Positions 35,645-44,159 of a stretch of DNA of 64,000 nucleotides are shown one piece after another. This DNA comes from Dyadobacter endophyticus (GTDB lineage: Bacteria > Bacteroidota > Bacteroidia > Cytophagales > Spirosomataceae). The notes under the pieces are model-generated. The model saw only the letters and a list, made by a program, of their open reading frames with translations, was not told where the DNA came from and did no database searches. Made by a program: the position numbers and the translations under genes. The first letter of the stretch is position 1. Every line of letters begins with the position of its first letter. The stretch covers positions 1-64,000 of the forward strand of contig NZ_BMIA01000002.1 of assembly GCF_014641595.1 (NCBI RefSeq), written 5' to 3'.

Positions 35645-38600
35645 ATGATTATGAATTTGACATTTACATCCTACGGTCTCCGGCTACTTGTAGTGCTTTC
35701 TTTTTGCTGCCAAATGGCCTTTGGACAGGAAAAACCGGTTATGTGCGGCACCCGAGATGCCGACGCACCGCCGCAAATAAAGCAGATGATGAGCCAGCTG
35801 CCGGCCATCATGGCCAAGCAAAACACGCGGACTGCCGCAGGAGAAATGAGAATATGCCGCGTTGCGGTGGAGATTGATTCGGATACTTATGTGAAATACG
35901 AGCGCGACACCGCGGCGATTATCCAGACGGTGATCAGTAATGTCGAAAAATGTTCGAAATTTTATGAGCGGGAGGCAAACTTCCGGATGATGGTCACAAG
36001 CATCCGGATTTTCAAAGACACCGAGCCGAATCCTTACGCCAACGCACACGATGTGCATGCCATGCTGACGATCCTGGCCAACAGGCAGGTGTCAGACCAG
36101 AATTTTGACAAACGCATTTATCTTTATACGAAGCCTGTCGGTGGCGGTGCTTCGGGCGTGGCCTTCATTGGCGGTGTCTACAATGTGTCGCCGCTAGAAA
36201 ATGCCGCAACACTCATGCACGAGTTTGCCCATAATTTCGGATCGTACCATACCAACTACTGCGGCTGGCCCGGCGGCCCGCTCGATTACTGCGGCGGAGT
36301 AGAAGGGGACTGCTACACCAAATCTTCGGAAGTAAACACAAAAGGGTCGCTCATGAGCCGGTGCGGCAGCAATGGAGCCGGAGAAGCGCTTCATCCGATG
36401 GTGCAGGCGGTGATAAAACAGCACGCCCAGGTCACTTTTGCCAAAATGGAATCCGCGCCGCAGGCGCCTTCACTGCCGGGTGACATTACTGCTGTGAAAG
36501 GGGATTTTTACACCTGGTCGGCATCGACGCTGGCCAGCACTTATGAATTCAGCTATTCGACGGATGCTAATTTCAATGGCGAAACCCTCGAAACCACCGC
36601 CGTAAATGGCATTAACTTATTGAAACAAACATTAGGCGCCGACTATTTCGTGCGGGTCAGGGCACGCAATGCATTCGGCACGTCCGACTGGTCCAACACG
36701 GTTAAAATCCGCATCGCCCCCGACCAGCCCGACTTGCCGGTGCTTCTGGGGCCTGCCAATCACGCATTTCTTCCGGCGCAGCTTCCGGTGACATTGTCGT
36801 TCTCGAATGTTCCGGGTGCAGCCTCGTATCAGGTGCAGGTCTCGCCGCTCAGTGATTTCGACTTTGCTTATCCGGCCAGCGAAATCATTTCCGGAAATCA
36901 ATATAACTACGTGCCGTATTTCGGCGGGTTCAAATGGCGGGTAAGGGCAATTGCGAATGGAAAAACAGGCAAATGGTCGGAAATCGGATATTTTTCGGCG
37001 AATGCGCGCCTGAACATGGTAGGGCTGTACCTGCCTGTCCCGGATAACATGCTCGATGTACCCCGCACGATCCCGATCGCCTACGCGCCATCAACTTACT
37101 ATTCAAACACGCACATAACAGTTGCCGACAATCCGGAATTCAATAATCCGCTCTTCCAGCGTAATTACGAGCCATTTTTGGAAATCGCGGATGTGCTGAA
37201 AGACCTGCCTGCCAACACGCAGCTCTACCTCCGTGTGCAGGAACGCCAAACAGACCTGATCAATTATCCCGACCGCGACCTGGTCGACTACACCATTCAG
37301 TTTACCACCGGCAGCGCCAACAGCCCTTATGCGCTGACATTCCTCAGCGAAAAAGACCAGCCCGTTTTTGGAAAACCCAATCCCAAAATCGCCGTTTCCA
37401 AAGACCATGTGTGGCTGGGCGTGATCGATGCCGGTTTCATCAAACTCGACCAGAAAGCGCTTACATTCCAGACATTTAACCGCGCTAACACCGATGGACT
37501 TCTCGGTGTGGGAATGGACAATTCCGTTCGCACGGATAACGAGCGGAACATCTACACCATCAACCCCGCGGACGGTTACCGGTTCCGCAAAGTGAAGCTT
37601 GTCAACGAAAGTCCTTCTGGCGACGCGACCGTGACGACCATTCCATTTGTCGGTTACATCCAGGATTTTAGTCCGCAGCACCAAGTGTTCTGGACGCAGC
37701 GGGTTATTTACAAGGAAACGCCCGACGGTTTTATCGCGCTTCGCCAGGTCTCGGACAGTCAGTTGATCAAGGATATCCGGTTCCGGGACAATAAAGCCTG
37801 GATTCTGATTCTCAACATGGACCGCGATTACAGCACCGAAATCCTCGTCATGGACCTCAATGACCACGATTTGATCTACACGATTGATTACCAGACCAGC
37901 CCTGCCATCGAAAATGTGATCGACCAGATCGAGGTCCAGCCCGACGGAAAAGTATGGCTCCGGCAAACGGATTATTTCACCCAATTCAGCTCCCTGGCCT
38001 ATTTCGACGGCACTTCCTGGTCGCTTTTCGACTCGGGTAATACGGCATTCGGAACCCGCATTTCCAGCATCAATATTTCCCCCTCCGGTCAGCCTTACGT
38101 CCTCGCTGTGGGCAGTGAAACGCAGGTGTACAAATTCCATAATGGCCAATGGGAGAAGGCAGGCGATGCGTTGCCATACCAGCGGTTTGACGGCGATTTG
38201 TGGGTAGATACTTACGATAGCTTCTGGATCTCCAACCGCTTCGGGCTGGCAAGGCTCGGGTCCGACGCCGCATTTCCTGTTACGCTGGTGCATTTCAGGG
38301 CCACTCCGGAAAACAATACCGTGGTACTCAACTGGAAAGTCACCGACCAGATAGACATGGCTCGTTACGAAATCGAGCACAGCACCGACGCGAAGCGCTT
38401 TCACGTAATCGGAGAAGCGCCGGCGATTGACACCGCTTTGTATAGTTTTGTGCACACCAGCCCAGCGCCCGGCACCAATTATTACCGGCTCAAAATGGTC
38501 GAATCCAACACAGATTTCGCCCTCAGCAAAATAGTGAAAGTAAATATGAATGATCTGGCGGAAGTTGTAATTTATCCAAATCCGGCTGCCAGCTTGCTCC

Positions 38601-38806
38601 ATGTGAAACCGAGGCCGGAACTCGTTGGTCGGTCCGGCCGGATCACGGTGTTCAGCATAGAAGGAAGGCGGATTTATGCGAAAAAAATAGATCAATTTCG
38701 GGAGCAGGAGCCGGTCGATGTATCTACTCTGGCTGCGGGCAACTACCTGATCAAGGTCGAAAATGGAACCTCTGCCAACAGCAGGGTTGTGCAGGTCGTC
38801 AGGTAG
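35645..38806 (+). CDS. Secreted zinc metalloprotease with type IX secretion sorting domain
   Basis: A 1053-residue exported protein. A signal peptide (to about residue 27, ending MAFGQ) is followed by a reprolysin/metzincin-like catalytic domain with the zinc site HEFAHNFGSYH (H192, E193, H196, H202) and a downstream Met in SLMSRCGS that fits the Met-turn. Next come fibronectin-III-like strands (about 270-460), a region of repeated short strands around 550-870 that may form a propeller (DHVWLGVIDAGF, KAWILILNMDRD, KVWLRQTD), an Fn3-like unit at about 880-960, and a C-terminal sorting domain (VVIYPNPAASLLHVKP ... TLAAGNYLIKV) ending at the last residue. It would pass the outer membrane by the type IX system and be anchored or released outside. 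No pro-domain cysteine switch was identified. Confidence 0.88.
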   Translation: MIMNLTFTSYGLRLLVVLSFCCQMAFGQEKPVMCGTRDADAPPQIKQMMSQLPAIMAKQNTRTAAGEMRICRVAVEIDSDTYVKYERDTAAIIQTVISNVEKCSKFYEREANFRMMVTSIRIFKDTEPNPYANAHDVHAMLTILANRQVSDQNFDKRIYLYTKPVGGGASGVAFIGGVYNVSPLENAATLMHEFAHNFGSYHTNYCGWPGGPLDYCGGVEGDCYTKSSEVNTKGSLMSRCGSNGAGEALHPMVQAVIKQHAQVTFAKMESAPQAPSLPGDITAVKGDFYTWSASTLASTYEFSYSTDANFNGETLETTAVNGINLLKQTLGADYFVRVRARNAFGTSDWSNTVKIRIAPDQPDLPVLLGPANHAFLPAQLPVTLSFSNVPGAASYQVQVSPLSDFDFAYPASEIISGNQYNYVPYFGGFKWRVRAIANGKTGKWSEIGYFSANARLNMVGLYLPVPDNMLDVPRTIPIAYAPSTYYSNTHITVADNPEFNNPLFQRNYEPFLEIADVLKDLPANTQLYLRVQERQTDLINYPDRDLVDYTIQFTTGSANSPYALTFLSEKDQPVFGKPNPKIAVSKDHVWLGVIDAGFIKLDQKALTFQTFNRANTDGLLGVGMDNSVRTDNERNIYTINPADGYRFRKVKLVNESPSGDATVTTIPFVGYIQDFSPQHQVFWTQRVIYKETPDGFIALRQVSDSQLIKDIRFRDNKAWILILNMDRDYSTEILVMDLNDHDLIYTIDYQTSPAIENVIDQIEVQPDGKVWLRQTDYFTQFSSLAYFDGTSWSLFDSGNTAFGTRISSINISPSGQPYVLAVGSETQVYKFHNGQWEKAGDALPYQRFDGDLWVDTYDSFWISNRFGLARLGSDAAFPVTLVHFRATPENNTVVLNWKVTDQIDMARYEIEHSTDAKRFHVIGEAPAIDTALYSFVHTSPAPGTNYYRLKMVESNTDFALSKIVKVNMNDLAEVVIYPNPAASLLHVKPRPELVGRSGRITVFSIEGRRIYAKKIDQFREQEPVDVSTLAAGNYLIKVENGTSANSRVVQVVR

Positions 38807-38810
38807 CGGA

Positions 38811-39089
38811 ATGCATTCCTTCATGCGAATGGCCAACACGCAGCACCAGTATCTGGTTGAAATATATACCAGGCAATTTCGAAGACAATTGAGAATCAAC
38901 CGCAAAAAGATCGTTCATGGCACACAGTTCGTCGAAGAGTTGAACGGCGAAGTTAATGACGGACTTCGCAAAAGAAGGCTCTCATACGACGCTGAAAGTA
39001 ATTCCCGACGAGACGAATTGGCGCAGGCAAGGTGGGAAATAGTCATTCAAAACGAACTTGACGCTCTGAGAGCATTTTCAAGTGAATGA
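38811..39089 (+). CDS. Small basic hypothetical protein (weak call)
   Basis: A 92-residue frame beginning four bases after the metalloprotease stop (MHSFMRMANTQHQYLVEI), with a second in-frame ATG at 38823. It is rich in Arg, Gln and Glu, mostly helical in appearance (FRRQLRINRKKIVHG, RRDELAQARWEIVIQNELD), and has no signal peptide. No family was recognised. The frame is open only here, composition is protein-like, and a small hairpin (GCCGG / CCGGC, 39096-39111) follows it. It could equally be spacer sequence. Confidence 0.35.
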   Translation: MHSFMRMANTQHQYLVEIYTRQFRRQLRINRKKIVHGTQFVEELNGEVNDGLRKRRLSYDAESNSRRDELAQARWEIVIQNELDALRAFSSE

Positions 39090-39120
39090 TTGTGAGCCGG
39101 AAATTACCGGCCAGTCAGAC

Positions 39121-40308
39121 CTAGACGCGGGCAAAAACAAGCGAAGTGCAATTTCCCCCGAAGCCGAAGGAATTGGAAAGCACGTAATTCAATGGGTATT
39201 CACCCCGCCACTGCGAAACAGGCGCAGGCCCGCCGATGGGCTCGCTCACATTCAAACCCGGAAACAGCTCACTGTGAACAATGCCCAGGATGCTGTAAAT
39301 GGCCTCCACAGCGCCGGCAGCCCCCAAAGTATGTCCAGTGAATGATTTGGTAGAACTGTAAGGCGGCATCTTATCGAACAACTCCCCCATTCCGAAGAAT
39401 TCTACCTGGTCGTTGTTCTGCGTACCGGTTCCGTGCGCGTTTACATAGTCAATTTGTGAAGTTTCAATTCCGGCCGCGCCGATCGCCTCGCGCATGCACC
39501 GGATAGCCCCGGTGGCTTCATCGGACATCGCAGAGGGGTGGTGCGCATCGTTCGCATTGCCAAAACCAGCGATTTCTGCATACACTTTCTTTCCAGCCGT
39601 AAGCTCCTCTGCTTCCAGTACCAGGTAAGCCGCCCCTTCGCCCAGATTCAAACCGTCACGGTTCACATCAAAAGGCTTACAGGGTGATTCAGAGAGTATT
39701 TTCAAGGCATTAAACCCGTTGACGGTGTATTTGGCCAGACTATCCACTCCGCCAACTACCGCTCTTTTCACCCGTCCCGAGCGTATCAGACGCGCACCGA
39801 GCATGATCGCGTTGGCCGATGACGAGCAGGCAGTGTTGATCGTATCGGTAAAACCTTTGATCCGGTAACGTTTTATCAATTTCAAGGTATGCGCCGAGCA
39901 GCCATAGGATTCCAAAAACTCGGAGCCTTCCGATTTGTGGTTGGCATCCTGGTAGAGCTGATCTGTCAGGCACATTCCACCCACGGTGCTGGCCGATATT
40001 AATGCGGTATCCAGCGATGAAAGCTGGCCCCGGGTTAAGGCCGCGTCCGCAATGGCTTCGCAAAAGGCCTTATCGGCCAGCAGGCACGTGCGCGTATAGC
40101 CGGGGGCGGTTTCCAATTGCTGCATTCTTTTCAGCTCCTGGTTGCTGAGCTTCACCTCGCCAAACGGTAGCGAAGCGGCGTATAAGGATTCAAAAAAAGC
40201 TGCCTTGCCAATTCCCGAACGCCCGCCGCGCAAGCTCTGATGATTCTGCTGCACATTCTCACCAATGGCCGAAATCATGCCCATACCCGTCACCAACACC
40301 CTTCTCAT
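39121..40308 (-). CDS. Beta-ketoacyl-ACP synthase (FabF/KAS II type) of the pigment cluster
   Basis: A 395-residue condensing enzyme that extends an acyl chain on an acyl carrier protein. The Cys-His-His triad is complete: Cys161 in NTACSSSAN, His292 in VNAHGTGTQNND and His326 in KSFTGHTLGAAGA. The length is slightly under the usual 410. It lies directly downstream of the dedicated acyl carrier protein gene (6-base gap) at the end of the DarA/DarB transcription unit, so it probably builds a pigment polyene or alkyl chain and does not replace the FabF of primary metabolism. No chain-length-factor partner lacking the Cys is seen in the window. Confidence 0.92.
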   Translation of the reverse strand: MRRVLVTGMGMISAIGENVQQNHQSLRGGRSGIGKAAFFESLYAASLPFGEVKLSNQELKRMQQLETAPGYTRTCLLADKAFCEAIADAALTRGQLSSLDTALISASTVGGMCLTDQLYQDANHKSEGSEFLESYGCSAHTLKLIKRYRIKGFTDTINTACSSSANAIMLGARLIRSGRVKRAVVGGVDSLAKYTVNGFNALKILSESPCKPFDVNRDGLNLGEGAAYLVLEAEELTAGKKVYAEIAGFGNANDAHHPSAMSDEATGAIRCMREAIGAAGIETSQIDYVNAHGTGTQNNDQVEFFGMGELFDKMPPYSSTKSFTGHTLGAAGAVEAIYSILGIVHSELFPGLNVSEPIGGPAPVSQWRGEYPLNYVLSNSFGFGGNCTSLVFARV

Positions 40309-40314
40309 CGAAAA

Positions 40315-40581
40315 CTACGCGGCTTTTGTATTGGCGAGTATGTACTCGGCCATATGGTTGACATCGACCAGGATCTTGCGTCCTTCGGCCGGATTATTGA
40401 TTTTAATACCGTATTCCCGTTCCAGCAGCACCACCAGTTCGAGCGAATCGATCGAATCCAGTCCCAGATCGCCGCCGAAAAGCGGTTCGTCGTCCTTGAT
40501 GTCCACAGGGTTAATGTCCAGCAGGTTCAGGTATTGTACAATTTGCCCTTTCAGAATGGGCTTTAAGCTTTCTATGTCCAT
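40315..40581 (-). CDS. Acyl carrier protein of the pigment cluster
   Basis: An 88-residue carrier protein. The phosphopantetheine serine is Ser43 in GGDLGLDSIDSLELV; the acidic helix II and a C-terminal alanine-rich end are typical. It would carry the growing chain made by the adjacent synthase and need the phosphopantetheinyl transferase encoded at 53049-53675. Its start follows an 82-base gap after the ABC permease, with a promoter-like element in front, so the carrier and synthase genes may be expressed separately from the rest of the cluster. Confidence 0.93.
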   Translation of the reverse strand: MDIESLKPILKGQIVQYLNLLDINPVDIKDDEPLFGGDLGLDSIDSLELVVLLEREYGIKINNPAEGRKILVDVNHMAEYILANTKAA

Positions 40582-40658
40582 ATTGATTTGTTAATCGCTT
40601 CTAGTAATCACCGGTTACAGCTGCGCTCACCGGCCGAGGGTGCATTAAGATAGAATTT

Positions 40659-40666
40659 CAAACTTA
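40659..40666 (-). promoter_or_regulatory. Possible internal promoter before the acyl carrier protein gene
   Basis: On the minus strand TAAGTTTG, an exact -7 consensus, overlapping the stop codon of the ABC permease gene and 78 bases before the carrier-protein ATG. No good -33 element is seen. Confidence 0.4.
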
Positions 40667-41941
40667 AATAATTCTTTCCAACCGCAGCTTAAAATATGTG
40701 CCAAGTTGACAAAACACTATAAAAATGCCAAGGAAAGCGAACACCGTCCGCAGGTCCTGCCAGCTTCCGCCTTTCAGGAAAAGCACATAAAAACCTTCCA
40801 GGCACCAGTGGAGCGGGGAAAAATTGCTAAAAAACTGCATAAAACCCGGCATCACGAAAGTCGGCACCAGGATGCCTCCGATGGCCCCGAAAATGATAAT
40901 CGAAATCGCTCCGAAGCCGTTGGCCTGCTGCTCTGTTTTGGCAAACGCCCCGATCATTAAAGCGTAGCTGACCGCTGCCATACTACTTATGAAAATTACC
41001 GCGATGGTGGCAATGATATTATCGGGCACGCTGAGCTTTGGCAAGCCCAGTTTTGGCAGTATCCATACGCCCATCGAAAATGTAAGCGCCACCTGTAATG
41101 CTGCAACCACCACGTAAATCGCCATTTTACTGAACATAACCACCATGAACGTTGTAGGCATCGTTTTCAGCCTTAGGAAGCTGCCGTTGATGCGCTCCTT
41201 GACAATGTTACTACCAAGGGAGACGACCATGAAAAACATGGCAAAAATCGTCCAGGCCGGCACATTGTGCTGGGTGGAATTGGGAATAGCGGTAGAATTA
41301 TTATTGCGCGCCACGATCTGATCGATGCCTACGCGATTGGAGATCATCTTGTCTTTGAGCTTGGCTGAACGTTCTGCGATATCCATATTGGCATACATGC
41401 GGTCGATCATCAGCGAATTTTCGATCACGCTCATATAGGACTGGATCACGCTCATAACCGAGTAGCTGTAATTTTCCTGCAAAACCGGATCGTTGTAAAA
41501 CGAAAGCCTGGGCATGGAGACCTTCCGGCGGGCGGTCGTATCATGCGCAAGCCCCAGATCGTCCATTAAAATCGTGCTCACATCCTCGGCGTTACTTTCA
41601 AGGCCGGCCGAAAAGCTGGCCGGGATGTAGAGGGCGATCATTTTCCCTCTCGATAGCAGCTCGGACTTTAAAGATTGCTGCTCAATAGCATTCTGTGAAT
41701 CGATCTTGAAAAGACCCGATTTGGTCAGCAGATCTACCAGCTTGGCTCCTTCGCTGCCTTTGTCCTGATTGACAACCAAAAGCGGTATCTGATTCTCGTT
41801 GACCATCTTGTATGCACTGTCCTGGATGATGGTAATGATAAAAACCAGCAGCAAGGGCATCAGAAACATCAAAGCCAGCCCTACTTTATCATTGATAAGT
41901 AGCAGCAGTTCTTTGCGTAATGATGAATACAGTTTGAACAT
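40664..41941 (-). CDS. ABC-2 type exporter permease of the pigment cluster
   Basis: A 425-residue inner-membrane protein with the ABC-2/ABC2_membrane_3 layout: one N-terminal helix (GLALMFLMPLLLVFIITII), a large periplasmic loop of about 200 residues, then five to six helices in the C-terminal half (WTIFAMFFMVVSLGSN, FGAISIIIFGAIGGIL, LFLGIF-like end). It would form the channel for the ATPase encoded 4 bases upstream. In DarA/DarB clusters such a pair is thought to move the finished pigment across the inner membrane to the outer membrane. It ends before a promoter-like element for the carrier protein gene. Confidence 0.88.
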   Translation of the reverse strand: MFKLYSSLRKELLLLINDKVGLALMFLMPLLLVFIITIIQDSAYKMVNENQIPLLVVNQDKGSEGAKLVDLLTKSGLFKIDSQNAIEQQSLKSELLSRGKMIALYIPASFSAGLESNAEDVSTILMDDLGLAHDTTARRKVSMPRLSFYNDPVLQENYSYSVMSVIQSYMSVIENSLMIDRMYANMDIAERSAKLKDKMISNRVGIDQIVARNNNSTAIPNSTQHNVPAWTIFAMFFMVVSLGSNIVKERINGSFLRLKTMPTTFMVVMFSKMAIYVVVAALQVALTFSMGVWILPKLGLPKLSVPDNIIATIAVIFISSMAAVSYALMIGAFAKTEQQANGFGAISIIIFGAIGGILVPTFVMPGFMQFFSNFSPLHWCLEGFYVLFLKGGSWQDLRTVFAFLGIFIVFCQLGTYFKLRLERII

Positions 41942-41945
41942 AAGC

Positions 41946-42698
41946 TTAATCGCGGTATTCCTCGCCGGTCAGATTGATGAATAATGTTTGCAGGTTTTCG
42001 ACCTGGTGCTCAGCTTTCAAATGCTGCAAGCCTCCCGCTGCAATAAGCTTTCCGTGATCGATCAGGGCGATATTTTTGCAAAACTCCTCGGCTTCCGACA
42101 TATGGTGCGAAGTATAGATGATGGTCGTTCCTCCCTGGTTGATCTGCTGCAAATAGCGGATAATTGCATTGCGGCTCTGAACGTCCACACCGACGGTCGG
42201 CTCATCCAGAAAAAGGATCTGCGGCTGATGAATAATGCCGATCGCAAGGTTCACACGGCGTTTCATACCGCCTGAAAACGTGCCCACCTTCTTGTCTGCC
42301 GCTTTTTCAAGGCCCAATACTTCCAGCAAATGCTCCCGGCGTTCTTTGAGCCTGTTTTGGGAAAGATTATACATCGCCCCGAAGTAATCCAGGTTCTGGC
42401 GCGCGGTCAGCTCCTGGTAGAAGGCATACTCCTGAGGCACAAAGCCGATGCGGCTCTTTCGTTCGGCATTCGAGTAGGGCGTGCCATTGTGAAAGAAGCG
42501 GACATCCCCGGAAGAGACCGGGATGATGCCGCAAAGAATGGAAATCAATGTGGTTTTGCCCGCTCCATTGGGCCCCAGCAAGCCAAATACATCGGATTGC
42601 ATAATGTCGAGCGACACCTCGGACAGGCTATCTTCCTGGGCGGATTTATAACGCTTACACACGCCCCTGATCTGAATACACACCTGGTCCATCGACAC
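41946..42698 (-). CDS. ABC transporter ATP-binding protein of the pigment cluster
   Basis: A 250-residue ATPase. Walker A GPNGAGKTT, Q-loop in FVPQEYAFY, signature FSGGMKRR, Walker B ILFLDEPTVG and switch His in YTSHHMSEAEE are all present. It belongs to the drug/polysaccharide-type exporter group with an ABC-2 permease, which follows 4 bases downstream. Its start abuts the stop of the BtrH-like gene with no gap, which indicates coupled translation within the same operon. Confidence 0.92.
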   Translation of the reverse strand: MSMDQVCIQIRGVCKRYKSAQEDSLSEVSLDIMQSDVFGLLGPNGAGKTTLISILCGIIPVSSGDVRFFHNGTPYSNAERKSRIGFVPQEYAFYQELTARQNLDYFGAMYNLSQNRLKERREHLLEVLGLEKAADKKVGTFSGGMKRRVNLAIGIIHQPQILFLDEPTVGVDVQSRNAIIRYLQQINQGGTTIIYTSHHMSEAEEFCKNIALIDHGKLIAAGGLQHLKAEHQVENLQTLFINLTGEEYRD

Positions 42699-43730
42699 TT
42701 ATTTACCCAGTTTCAGGCTGGAAAGCTTTTGAAATGCCTCTTTTTCAACCAGACGGATTTCCAGCATCATATCGGCAATTTCTTCAAAGTCTTTCTGTTC
42801 TGTGAGGCGGCCCTTGTAGACGCCTGCCATTTTGATCGCGCTCGCCCGCCACATGTCGCCGGCTTTGGTGAAATCCTCGGAGATGTTCGATACGCGCTCG
42901 TCCTGCAAATAGCCGGCAGCTTCTTCCAGAAACGCGCCGTACAAAAAGCGAAAACCGCCTCCGCCCGTACCGATCTCCTCCTGCATGCGCACGATCTGGC
43001 CCAGATAAAGGCTCGCCTTTCGCAGTCCCAGCTTATCACGCCACTTACGAACGTGGTTAGAGGTATGGCGAATGCCGTTCACCCCCGCAAAATTGCCCGG
43101 GATGCTCAGCATATCGCGCACATTGCGGCGGATCCCGCTCACGATACCTTTACGGATCATCTCCTGGGAAATCGGCTTTATTTTTTCAGGGAAGTAAATA
43201 TGTCCTTTCGGCGCCAGCGGGCCCTGCGCGAAACGAACGCGGGAAAGCTCTTCTTTGGAAAGCGATGTGACATCTTCCATCACCGGGTCGCTGATCAGGT
43301 AGCGCCCGTCCCGCTCGCCAAAAACAATCAGGTTATGCGCGTTGAAATGAAAGCGGTATTCCTTGGGAAAATAGCTCAGGTGAAAAACCCCCACCTGGCA
43401 GCCTACCGGCACACCCTGCTTTACTTTTTGGTCCAGAAATGCTTCTGCCACAGCCGGATTCGAGAACTTCTTTCGGGTAACCTCCACGCCAAGGGATTTG
43501 CAAGTCCGTTTAAAGATCGCGCCAGGCATCGTCCGGAAGGAGATGGCCGGACCGTTGTTAACCGTCAGAAAAGGTATCTGTATATAAAACAGCCCTGAGC
43601 CCATACCGAAAGCCAATGGCTCGCTCATGAATTCCAGGCCATGGTAGCGCAGTAGTGCGGTTGTGACCCCGTTTTCGCAATGGGCCGTCTGGACGTGATG
43701 GAACGCATCCGTTTGACTTTCAATATTCAC
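42699..43730 (-). CDS. BtrH-like acyltransferase (BtrH N-terminal domain, DUF4872 C-terminal)
   Basis: A 343-residue cytoplasmic protein with the BtrH N-terminal domain: FHHVQTAHCENGVTTALLRY (Cys near residue 18 in the position expected for an acyl-accepting cysteine), GSGLFYIQIPF, then NAHNLIVFGERDGRYLISDPV with a histidine. The C-terminal helical part corresponds to DUF4872. BtrH of butirosin synthesis moves an acyl chain from an acyl carrier protein to an amine. Here the cluster has its own carrier protein, so this protein may transfer the finished acyl chain to the resorcinol hydroxyl. That role is inferred from context. It lies between a small unknown gene (4 bases upstream) and the exporter ATPase. 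Confidence 0.75.
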   Translation of the reverse strand: MNIESQTDAFHHVQTAHCENGVTTALLRYHGLEFMSEPLAFGMGSGLFYIQIPFLTVNNGPAISFRTMPGAIFKRTCKSLGVEVTRKKFSNPAVAEAFLDQKVKQGVPVGCQVGVFHLSYFPKEYRFHFNAHNLIVFGERDGRYLISDPVMEDVTSLSKEELSRVRFAQGPLAPKGHIYFPEKIKPISQEMIRKGIVSGIRRNVRDMLSIPGNFAGVNGIRHTSNHVRKWRDKLGLRKASLYLGQIVRMQEEIGTGGGGFRFLYGAFLEEAAGYLQDERVSNISEDFTKAGDMWRASAIKMAGVYKGRLTEQKDFEEIADMMLEIRLVEKEAFQKLSSLKLGK

Positions 43731-43734
43731 TGTA

Positions 43735-44133
43735 TCAACCTTTAAAATTTTTCAACTCGCTCACAGTAATGTCGAAAGCCCTGGCATATTTTTCCAGTTT
43801 CCTTTCGCTGAGACCTTTAAAAACCGATGGCTTGAAATGTCGTTTGATAAAAAACGGGAAGAAACCCGTGTAACCCGACAGGACGGGCATATCCATCAGG
43901 CGAAGTTCCATAAAATAGTATACCGGGCTTTTCTCACCACTAGCCACCGCCCTGCGCGCATCCTCCACCCGCTCGTTGACCTCCTCCCAGGCACTGTCCA
44001 GCGCCTGTTTTTTCACATCCCATCCTTTGCTCAACGCGGTTTCGTACTTGCCGTCCTGGTTTTTGACATAGCATACTTCCCGGGTAAATTTGTCGAGCGC
44101 GCCGGGATCTTGCGGAAGGTCTTCCTTTTTCAT
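43735..44133 (-). CDS. Unknown protein of the pigment cluster (132 aa)
   Basis: A 132-residue cytoplasmic protein I do not recognise. It begins MKKEDLPQDPGALDKFTREV, has a central helix (KQALDSAWEEVNERVEDARRAV) and a conserved-looking middle YYFMELRLMDMPVLSGYTGFFPFFIKRH, then a helical end with SERKLEKYARAFDITVSELKN, which looks like a short helix-turn-helix. It lies between DarB and the BtrH-like gene, with gaps of 26 and 4 bases, so it is clearly part of the operon. A chaperone or accessory role for DarB or BtrH is possible. No membrane segment or cofactor motif is visible. Confidence 0.75.
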   Translation of the reverse strand: MKKEDLPQDPGALDKFTREVCYVKNQDGKYETALSKGWDVKKQALDSAWEEVNERVEDARRAVASGEKSPVYYFMELRLMDMPVLSGYTGFFPFFIKRHFKPSVFKGLSERKLEKYARAFDITVSELKNFKG

Positions 44134-44159
44134 GGGTTATGGGCAGCTTTTGTATGGTT

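Noticed and set aside
37103..38905. A 600-residue open frame on the minus strand
   Set aside because: It is exactly antisense to the metalloprotease gene, has no recognisable domain or start context, and shows a His/Arg-rich composition typical of antisense shadows in GC-rich DNA.
42330..43598. A 422-residue open frame on the plus strand
   Set aside because: It is antisense to the exporter ATPase and the BtrH-like gene, both of which carry clear family motifs; its own product is rich in His and Arg and has no known domain.
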